From Sipunculus nudus (taxonomy: Eukaryota > Annelida > Sipuncula > Golfingiida > Sipunculidae), in NCBI GenBank assembly GCA_026874595.1, contig CM049307.1:22607079-22671078 (forward strand): a DNA stretch of 64,000 bases. The letters run 5' to 3'. Shown piece by piece: positions 55,841-64,000 of this stretch. A program made the position numbers and the translations under genes. The notes beneath the pieces were generated by a model that worked only from the letters and a program-made list of their open reading frames with translations, searched no databases and had not been told where the DNA came from. Positions within the stretch are counted from its first letter, which is position 1, and every line of letters begins with the position of its first letter.

Positions 55841-58800
55841 GGGACATGGCCGCATAGCTTTTGTATATGCTGCATTAAATAACATTTGAGTCCCTTGCCA
55901 TTATGAGGGAGGACTAATAAAATTGTCCACTACTCTGTGGCTGGCCCCATTCTTTAACCAAATATCTCTTACAAAATTGTTAGGACATGTTTAATAATTT
56001 CACTGCAATATGATTGTTGCCTGAAGATGGCACTACCAACTTCCTATCATGGTCAACTGGATCTTCGACAAAGTGAATTTATTTTCAAAATGCCGTTTTC
56101 ATGCAAATCCAAATATTACCAATCACAAAAGTTAACAATTTCATGTGTTTGCATTAATGTTAAATCTAGTACCAAATATACCTGCAACTGCAAGAGCCGT
56201 TAACATAAAATTTTGCTGGCAGATTTCTAGAGCATTATCATGACAGCCATTATTTTAGGTAACCTGTCCCTCGGTCCAAATCAGTCTAATTTACATATAA
56301 CATCCCACAATTCTCAGTTAAAACAGGGTCATCAGGATAACTAAACTGCTAATCACGCATTTTCTTTTTTTAACCAGTTTGTATTTTGCAAGTATTTTGA
56401 ATTTAGAAGAGGGTCTTGCCAAGGTTTGGGCATCATTGTGGGATTCCACACTTTCCTAGTTAAACACATGGCGTGGACTATTTGTGCCTTTAGGCCCTTG
56501 TTCTTCCCGTTTTATCCCGATGACCAGTCTTTTGTCAGATGCCATGATGAGAAAACAAATGTAGCTGATCAGAATCTGAACTTGCACAACCAAGATTTCA
56601 ATGATAGAACAAAGGGTCTTCCAGTCAGTTTCTTTATTTTGGTTTGTGTAAGTGTTCACCTTGCTCATGCAGGTACACCAAACAAGAGTTGACAAAGTAA
56701 AGCCCTTTCATCACACTGTTCTTGTTACATAGATGCTGACCCTAACAAGTATTACGATGCATATAATCAAAACTCATTTTCAGTATGAATGCAAGCACAT
56801 CAAGGCCCTAAACACTTTCCATGATAAACCTAATGGGCAGATTTAATAAATCATTCATTAATAAACATTTAATAAACAGGTCTTCTATATAGTCTTAATC
56901 TTTCTATTTGCCTCCTAAATCTGATCACAAAACACAGCTAAGTAATTAAATTTCATAAAAAACTGGATATTCTTTCAATGACATTCTACGCACACTTACT
57001 GTAATAACACACTTTTTGAAATTCTGCAAGTGAGACTGTGTGATCTTCCATCTGCCTTCATAAATACATGTATAGACTTTTTTTCCAGTTACCTCCCTAC
57101 ATCATGACTGAAATAAATTTTTGAATGTGTATTATTACATGTTATTTGATGCGTATTATTATATGTTATTTGATATGTATTTTAAAATGTCATTTGATGT
57201 GTATTATTACATGTTATTCCATTAAAAAATAACACATCTGATGTTAAAGTATTTACTGGCCATGCCTTCGAGGCAAACATACTGTGTGTGCATGCAACAT
57301 TTACATGTGATCTGTGTACGAAACTTTCAAAACAACAAAATTTTCTATACTGATTTTCATCAGGTGGAATATTGTTAATATGCATCTACCTACAAGTTGA
57401 AATAAGTTTACAGTTATCCTTTATATACAAACAAGGTTTCCATTGCTATTTCATTACAAATGTTGAATCATTCAGCTTATTCATAAATGGTTGTATCTCC
57501 ATCTTTTCATTATACTAATTGCCCTGAAAATAGCAAGTAAAACTGTCACATTTTGCTCTGTACTATATATACTCACTGCAATCAGCTCAGCAGGGTCAGA
57601 AAAGTGATTACAGTGTATCATATTTTATAGAAATCAAAGTTTCACATTTCATGCGAGGAATATCAGACAGACTTTCAAAAAACTTTCACCATGATCATAT
57701 CTTACAGCAAGATAACTGCTTAGCTATCTGTAACTCCTTATGTTTAAGTAGACCTTTACCTATAAATTTGTATTTAAACATTTCAGAGCTACATTTCTGC
57801 AAAAAAAAGCACCTTTGTCTGAAAGCTTAGACAATTGCCCAATAATCATGATGCCCTGATCAGAGGGTATTAATATGTATAATGCTTGACCATAATGTCA
57901 AAAACAAGATGTTGTGCAAGTGTACCAATGTTTCTTTAACAGACCAAACAGTACTTGCATATTTCAGTGTGTATCTTTTAAATGACAACATTTCTCATAT
58001 TTTATGGCATTACAGAAGCTTATAGATCGCAGCTTACGGCTACAAAATGTGACAGTATTATTGACACATACAGACAGAAATCAGCACTGCTGAAAAATAT
58101 TAGCAAATCTACACTATTTTTAACCTTTCTAACAAGCTATGTCAAATCATTCACATTCAAAGTTCATTCAAATACTGTGAATATACAGTACATAATTAAT
58201 AAGGTACAACTAAATACCTTTTAATATGTTATCAAAGAGGGTAAAATCTCTCCCAATTGGCAGACCATTAAACAAATGCAGAATCTAAATGATTAGTATT
58301 AGTGACCACGTTATTAGATATTCATAAATATGGATTCTTCACAAAAACCATCCTAGAAGACCAAACAGTCTAAATCATTCAAAAATTCATTTCATTAAAA
58401 TGAATCCCACCAAGTGTTCAATGGTGACAAAATTAGATATTTAACAGAAAAGAGCTTCCATGCCATTTCCAAAGTGGTTTTAATATCTAAACGGCGATGG
58501 CCAGTTGAATGTCTCACACATTATGGTAGCCATTCCAAAACTTCACAATAAATAATGTTATGAACCTAATGACAAAACTCCTGTGCTGCCTTCAACTGAA
58601 TCTCCAGTAAGAAAATGCATCAAAGTGTAGAAGTCACATAAGCTCACTGGTCCAGTGTGATTAAACACAATGGTGGTAGTTTTAACACAGAAATACTGTG
58701 ATTTTGATTCTCGTACTCTTTTAGCTGGACACCTTACTATCCTTTATCTCAAAAGTCATTTTAACTCGCATTCAAAATCAATGGCCTTCACTTTATCCTC

Positions 58801-59254
58801 CTTGTATAATCCTCAAAGAAAAGACATTTACTTTGTGGTGCTGTATTCCCTGATACCAATGTGTAGCCCTGTATTCTAAGGAACAGGTCATATCATAATG
58901 TGCCCATGTGAACAAGCTTCAATCAACCAAGTTACGGCGATTCTGTTTCCCAATGGAAGAAAAGGACAAATATTACCTACCAGGCATACAGCCATATTCA
59001 AGGCAAAGTTGGATACAAGAAAACATCTGTGTATTCTGCATCTTGCCCTAAACTTTTCACACTAAGCTATATGGATACATATTTGTCAGCTTCACTTTAG
59101 CTCATTCTTCCAGAGAGGGCTGATTCTAGACACACATGAACAACCAATTAACTGGCTGATGAAGTCTTATTATCCACATGATATGGCACTGTAAGACCTG
59201 TTCCTTTGCAGGGCAAAACGTTCATAGAGAACACAAAGTAAGGGGACTGCATTT
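55841..59254 (-). other. region downstream of MARF1; possible long 3' UTR
   Basis: Mostly non-repetitive AT-rich sequence on the 3' side of the minus-strand MARF1 gene. It may include a long 3' UTR, but no poly(A) site can be chosen by eye. Repeats of 'gtattattacatgttatttgat' lie at about 57128-57218. No coding exon recognised. Confidence 0.4.
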
Positions 59255-59880
59255 TTATTCACTCTGGGCTGGGCTGAGGGGATGAGTGAACTTTGCCGCC
59301 AGACGGCAGCGTCTCGGGGTCAGGAGTTTGCTAGGGCTGCTGCAGCTGGAGGAAGATGGAGAGTTGTTGATGACGTCCTTGGGGACTTCCTGCTGAGGCT
59401 GGCATTTTGACAGCCGTTCAACTTCGGGTACTTGCTGATCTCTCACCTTCATGTTGTACATCTCTGGTGCTGGAAGCTGTCCAGGGTTACTGGCAAACTT
59501 GGCATTCACTTCCTCCTTCGCCTTGGGGTTATGTGCCATACCATTTGCCATATGGTTACTTTTCTTCTCCCACACTGCTTTCTGATAGTGGTTACAGGGG
59601 ATGGAGGTCTCTGGCTCAACCCCCTCGTGGAGGTGGCTGACTGTGAATAGACCACTGGGGTAGGGTGCTTTTTGCCTTCTGTCGACGTGCTGCTGTTGTG
59701 TTTTGTTAAGCTGGGGAACTTCTTGGTTGTTCATCCAGCCTGGGGTGGGTTGGTGGCTGTAGGGTTTATCTGTTTTGGGCAGGCACTGAGCGGCCAGCTG
59801 TAGGATTTCTGAAACAGGTGTCCTGCAGAGTGGGGTCCACTGGGTACGTTTCTCATCATCAGTCATCTGAGCCAGCACAT
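59255..59880 (-). CDS. MARF1: MARF1 terminal exon
   Basis: Minus-strand acceptor ..gtgttttacag; starts DVLAQMTDDEKRTQW. It is low in predicted structure, rich in Gln, Pro and Ser, with an SPSSSSCSSPSKLLTPRR stretch, then RLAAKFTHPLSPAQSE and stop (plus 59255-59257). The AATAAA hexamer overlaps the stop codon. Upstream frame extension to 60049 is intronic. Confidence 0.9.
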
Positions 59881-62219
59881 CTGTAAAACACAGCATGGAA
59901 AAGTGAAATGTTAAAATACTCTGGCAGGCAGAGGTAGTTACTGGTTCTAAGACACTAACACAGAATGTCCTGATACACATGATATGAGCATGGTGTGTCA
60001 TTTCATATAACAATTTCCAGTATGCTCTGATGGAAAACAAATCTGACATCTAATAGAAACTCTGGTGACTATTTCTCTGGTGTAAATGTTATGGATAAGG
60101 GAATTGTCACAGGTAGCTCATTTCATACTTCAAAGTATGAAATAGAGAATTCTAACCCATAACAAGGGACCTATTGGTCACAGTGATCAGCTGAATTTTG
60201 TAAAAACTTAGCTGACTGCTAAACTAAAACTCTGAAATATAACTGCCATGATAAAAGAACAATGAAATTCAGTAAATGACTGGTGATTTTGAAGGTACAA
60301 ATTTAAGAGATTATATGAATGACTAAGATCAATGGATAGCTATTCTGAAATGGGATTTGTTATTGGTTTATAATTCTCAAACTCCCTAAGTAAAACATTA
60401 AATTTATTTTGTAAAGTGATTTTATACATTAAACTAAGGTGCAAGTATTTCGTGTAGATGAGCTTTCCAGATCCACATGAGCATGTTAACCAGAGTAAAC
60501 TCTGCTACAAACCTGGTGTAGGTGACTGGTGGAAGCGGATCAGGTCCCGTTGTACAGTCTCTGGGTGCAGTGTTGGGGATGGGACTGCTGATGGTACTGG
60601 CTGACACAGCAGGTCCATCCTGTGCTGCTGGGCCGCCTGGGCCAGTAGCAGCTCATCATCATCTACATCAAAACAGATACAGACTAAGTACATATAAGCA
60701 CATTCTGACCAACCATCCTCTTAACTCTCAAAGCTAGTCTCTCATGTCTGTTAATGAAAGATAATCTCTTGAACTTTTTATAAAAATAGGCCAGAAAACA
60801 CCAATCCCTCCACACAGGCTGTTCATTTTTTTATATTCTTATATTTATAACATGTGGTGGGGGGGGGGCCTGCCCAAATAATCCAAACAAGTTCAATTAG
60901 AACATCTGGTTGCAAGTCAGACATGTTTTGCAACTTTATTAGGGCACTTGTGACCAGTAACCTTTCAAATTCCACACATATGCAATCAACTTCCTTAGGT
61001 TACATTGTTTTTCCATTTGTCAATATTGATGTGTTTATTATCAGCTTCTAGATAAACACATCACAGTGGCATGAACTGTTTAAGAACTGTTTAAGCAGAA
61101 ATTTAAGCAGAGTAAGCAAGAAATCACAAATTTGATACAAAGCATAGGTGAATAGCTGCCTTCAAGTTTCCACCTGCCTCTCATTCAGCATTATATGTAT
61201 TACAGGTGTGCCCACTATGAAACACTGCCCAAAATGCTACATTTTGTTTCCCTAAGCATTTTGTGGCCATCAAGCATGAGCCACTTAGGCATATTATATG
61301 GTCATCAGTCCTTAGGAGATGCGTAGATCTGTTTCTGAGATCAAGTCAATTAATAAAATTCTATGATCACTATATCCAGTACAGTTGATTCACACTGTTC
61401 TTGCTGATATACAGTTACTTATGAATTTGAGTAGTTGACCAGGCTAAACAGCATCTCGTGTTTACACTGATAAATAATGATCTGTGCTCGACTAGGTTGC
61501 AATAAACCAGCTACTCACCATGACACTCAGTGCCCGAGTCACTCTTGGGGGATGTCACTCTGATCTGGCTGTACATGGCTTCATTAACAGTCCCTGTTAA
61601 CACAACCCACATCACCTTTAGTTTCAGGTTAAGTTTTTCAAAACTATCAGGTCTGAAATTTTTATGCGTTTTAACTGTGCCTTGTTAATGGATGTCTGGC
61701 TTGATGGACAGAAAAAGGAGCATTGCTTAAGCTCAGATGAAATGATTTACAGTCACTTAGTAACTTTTCCCGAAAGATCTGGTCAAACACCTAAGTATTA
61801 AAAAAATTTGAAATTTATTTTGAAAAGTGAATATATACATTAATTTTAGTAGCCAAAATTTATTGAGGATGAGCTTTTCAGTTTCAGATGATGATTTTTA
61901 AGACTCTGAGAAGCATAGCTATCATCAAATCATTTAGTAAAATCCAGTTACCTCCAAATTCCTTTTTCAGCACAGTGACCCTGCTGACGCCCTTGCCGTA
62001 GATCCCGATGACGTGGGGTATGGCCTCGAGCATGGCTACCACACTGCGGTATCCATAAGCTGCAGGTACGAGGCTTACCCCAAAATACTGGGAGTAACTG
62101 GCTTCTACCTCCTGTAAAGCCAGCTGGCCAGCATGCTTCCTCAACAGGGTACACATGTCCATGGCAAACTGCTGCAGGGGTGTCAACTTGACCAGAGCAG
62201 TGTCTCCATCTCCCAACAC
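59255..62219 (-). CDS. MARF1: MARF1 (meiosis regulator and mRNA stability factor 1), last four exons
   Basis: Minus-strand exons in transcript order: 62219-61952, 61593-61519, 60662-60513, 59880-59255. They sum to 1119 nt in one frame, i.e. 372 residues plus stop. Residues about 11-88 form a LOTUS/OST-HTH RNA-binding domain (LTPLQQFAMDMCTLLRKH, then YGYRSVVAMLEAIPHVIGIY and RVTVLKKE), matching the last LOTUS repeat of animal MARF1. The linker holds MDLLCQPVPSAVPSP and DLIRFHQ, a motif conserved with vertebrate MARF1, and the tail ends with an RRCRLAAKF block also conserved there. MARF1 is an endoribonuclease-type RNA regulator (NYN domain at the N-terminus, outside this window) acting in germline mRNA control; its role outside mammals is less clear. 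The 5' exons lie beyond 64000. Each intron has GT..AG ends. Confidence 0.93.
59881..60512 (-). other. MARF1 intron
   Basis: 632 bp. Contains a short fragment of the AGCTCA-type repeat ('gacctattggtcacagtgatcagctga') at about 60169-60197. Nothing else seen. Confidence 0.5.
60513..60662 (-). CDS. MARF1: MARF1 linker exon with DLLCxPVPS motif
   Basis: 150 bp with minus-strand acceptor ..tttgatgtag and donor ccag|gtttgt. Encodes DDDELLLAQAAQQ, then MDLLCQPVPSAVPSPTLHPE and RDLIRFHQSPTP. The DLLC-PVPS-PSP stretch followed by a D-L-I-x-F motif is conserved with vertebrate MARF1. Confidence 0.9.
60663..61518 (-). other. MARF1 intron
   Basis: 856 bp AT-rich intron with a poly-G tract at about 60856-60868. 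No features recognised. Confidence 0.5.
61519..61593 (-). CDS. MARF1: MARF1 short linker exon
   Basis: 75 bp with minus-strand acceptor ..tgtgttaacag and donor catg|gtgagt. Encodes GTVNEAMYSQIRVTSPKSDS and GTECH, a Ser/Thr-rich linker. Identified because phases agree (1 in, 1 out) with both neighbouring exons. Confidence 0.78.
61594..61951 (-). other. MARF1 intron
   Basis: 358 bp intron. A fragment with 'aaactatcaggtctgaaa..gatgtctggcttgatggac..gctcagatgaaatgatttacagtca' at about 61640-61755 looks like the end of the AGCTCA-type interspersed repeat. Confidence 0.45.
61952..62219 (-). CDS. MARF1: MARF1 exon with last LOTUS domain
   Basis: Minus-strand acceptor ..attgttacag before VLGDGDTALVKLTPLQ and donor ggag|gtaact, phase 0 in and phase 1 out. 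The 89 codons cover essentially the whole winged-helix-like LOTUS domain. The methionine seen in a longer open frame lies in the intron and is not a start. Confidence 0.93.
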
Positions 62220-62303
62220 CTGTAACAATACAGATGTACAGTAATAGGGTATAGATGAATTTTAGTGACAGTTCTCAGTTTCATTATGTGGTAAGGTATC
62301 TGT

Positions 62304-63451
62304 CAGGCTTGGGTCAAGTACATGTACTTGTACTTGGTATTTTTTACCAAGTACAGTACTTGTACTGTATTGTACTTCTAAAAATGTGCTTGAAAAATCA
62401 AGTACATTTCAAGTACTAGTCAAGTACATGTGTTTTTTTTTTTAATTATTTTGAATACAGAGCCACTTATCTACTTACCATAAACACAGCATTAGGAGAC
62501 CTCAGGTCAGACAGAAATCTTAATTAGCACTATGTATGACTGATAGACTCAAAGAGAACTGACACTAGACTGAATAATTCAACCTGTTTTGTGAATTTTT
62601 CTGATAAACCAAAACTATACCTCAGTCCTAAACTGCTCAGATCCTCAGACCTGATTATATAAATGGCTTGTGGAAACACTACCCACTGAGTATCATGTTC
62701 ATCAAGTGCAATGACAGCTTGTGTATGCATAACTAAATGTAATGTAGATGAAAATGACAACTAAATATTATTTTCATCAACTATTCCCAGTCGCTGTGAA
62801 AGACTGAAAGTCCATCAAGACTTCTCTGTGGATTACCTAGAATAAAAATATTCAGCAATTCAAGCATCAAATGCACCTTTTATGTGTTCTGAAATATGTC
62901 TATGTAATAGTGTATATTATATACATATTTCTTATCGTATAAGAATTATTTTCATAAACTATTACCAACTCCTGTGAATGGCCATAAAAACTATCACCCT
63001 GGATTACCTAGAATAAAAATAAACATTAAGCAAAGTCAAGCAGCAATTCAGGCATCAAAGCATCATTTCTTGTGTACTGATATGCGACTGTGTAATAGTG
63101 TATATAAATACTGAAAGGCCATCGAGACTGTCACCCAGGATTACCTAGAATAAAAAAAAAAAAAAAAAACTTTCAGCAGCTGGAGCATCAACCCACCTTT
63201 TTTGTGTACCAGTACTGATATCTGACTGTGTAACAGTGTGTATGTTATAGTTAATTGTTTTATCAATAAATATTCAGAAAAATGGCTTTTTTTTTTAGTT
63301 TTTTAATTTAAAGTACTTGTACTTGTACTCAAGTACAGTCCCCTGTACTTGTACTTGTACTCAGGTACATTGAAAAATTGTGTACTTGTACTTGTCAAAT
63401 TTTGAGGTACTTGTACTCAAGGACTGACCCCCTGTACTTGACTCAAGCCTG
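62304..63451. mobile_element. hAT-type non-autonomous element (MITE) in MARF1 intron
   Basis: 1,148 bp. Terminal inverted repeats CAGGCTTGGGTCAAGTACA (62304-62322) and the reverse complement of 63433-63451 differ at one of 19 bases. They are flanked by a perfect 8-bp direct repeat GTATCTGT (62296-62303 and 63452-63459). An 8-bp target duplication and CAGG-type ends are hallmarks of hAT transposons. Subterminal regions are packed with GTACTTGTACTTG units. Inside are three diverged tandem units sharing 'ggattacctagaataaaaat' (62831, 63002, 63139). No transposase frame. Confidence 0.88.
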
Positions 63452-63459
63452 GTATCTGT

Positions 63460-64000
63460 CACTGTTGTTCTATGGTTGCTGCCTTAGTTAATCTGTGAAT
63501 AATGTAAATAATAACAAGCTACTATGTGGAATTAATGTCCCTCCTTTTGGGCTCTTTTTGTTTCATGCTTGATGAGCAACCAAAATTATGACATGTGGAG
63601 AAATCTTGAGGACACATGAAAATTTGAACAGATCAACTATTACATCTGCAGACAAACATAAAAACTAAAACACATTGAAAAATAGGACCAAAATACAAAA
63701 TAACATGTGGAGATATCTGCAGGCAAACATAAAAACATAAAAAACATTGAGAAATCGCACCAAATTTGATAATTTTTTTTTGAGCTGGAGAGAATTATTT
63801 TTCAGATGGACACTCCAAAACCAATCCCAACCAAGGTATGCATGAGAGCAATATCTGACCAAAATTTGAATGAAATTGGATAAAATTTAGGAAAGTTATT
63901 GCACAGAAATGAAAAACCTGACAGACCAACGGACAGTCAGACAGACAGACAGAGGGACAGAACCCCATATCCAAATTAATGTCCCCCACATCCACAGAGC
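63460..64000 (-). other. MARF1 intron (upstream part), no exon seen
   Basis: AT-rich sequence with a short internal duplication: 'aaacataaaaac(t)a(t)aaa(a)cattgagaaat(a/c)g(g/c)accaaa' at about 63654-63690 and 63724-63762. It ends with a GACAGACAGACAGAGGGACAG stretch of repeat type. The next MARF1 exon must lie beyond 64000. Confidence 0.45.

Noticed and set aside
59407-59650. Plus-strand frames over the MARF1 terminal exon
   Set aside because: Shadows; the minus strand encodes the conserved MARF1 tail.

Overview
This is eukaryotic, AT-rich, intron-rich DNA with dense microsatellites and many short transposable elements. The gene content (a polycystin-1-like channel, a wax-ester/diacylglycerol acyltransferase-like enzyme, MARF1), a Tx1/L1-type LINE remnant, a tRNA-headed SINE and satellite-bearing elements with asymmetric inverted ends together suggest a marine lophotrochozoan, most likely a mollusc and perhaps a bivalve. 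That is inference from family knowledge; no species can be named from the sequence. Three protein-coding loci are supported; every other long open frame I examined is a repeat, an intron or a shadow.

(1) 336-14148, plus strand: the 3' ten exons of a polycystin-1-family gene (partial PLAT domain, then the transmembrane and channel module, natural stop at 14146-14148). Its 5' part lies left of the window. All ten exons join in one open frame of 915 codons including the stop. (2) The last four exons, the 3' flank and the first half of a decayed LINE form a 12.3 kb block (8281-20578) that is repeated head-to-tail at 20579-32845. The left breakpoint is inside exon 6 and the right one inside LINE ORF2. 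The second polycystin copy therefore lacks everything before exon 7 except 23 bases of exon 6. After 32845 the LINE continues as single-copy sequence to about 34955.

(3) 37134-40532, plus strand: a two-exon gene for a 478-residue WS/DGAT-type acyltransferase with the HHxxxDG active-site motif and an N-terminal membrane segment. (4) 40.5-55.8 kb has no gene I can support. It holds an element with 29-bp inverted ends (41350-42667), interspersed repeats with AGCTCA/TGAGCT-type ends, and two related elements with a ~180-bp satellite core (47102-49233 and 52556-54039). The second is complete, looks like a non-autonomous Helentron, and is nested in an older repeat with a recognisable empty site.

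(5) 59255-62219, minus strand: the last four exons of MARF1, with the final LOTUS domain, a conserved linker motif and the conserved C-terminal RLAAKF block. The rest of the gene lies right of the window. The intron upstream of the LOTUS exon carries a 1,148-bp hAT-type non-autonomous element with a perfect 8-bp target duplication. The three loci show no sign of working together. No CRISPR, rRNA gene or intact tRNA gene was seen. The most striking feature is the recent tandem duplication of the polycystin pore module, which must be distinguished from an assembly artefact of two haplotypes.
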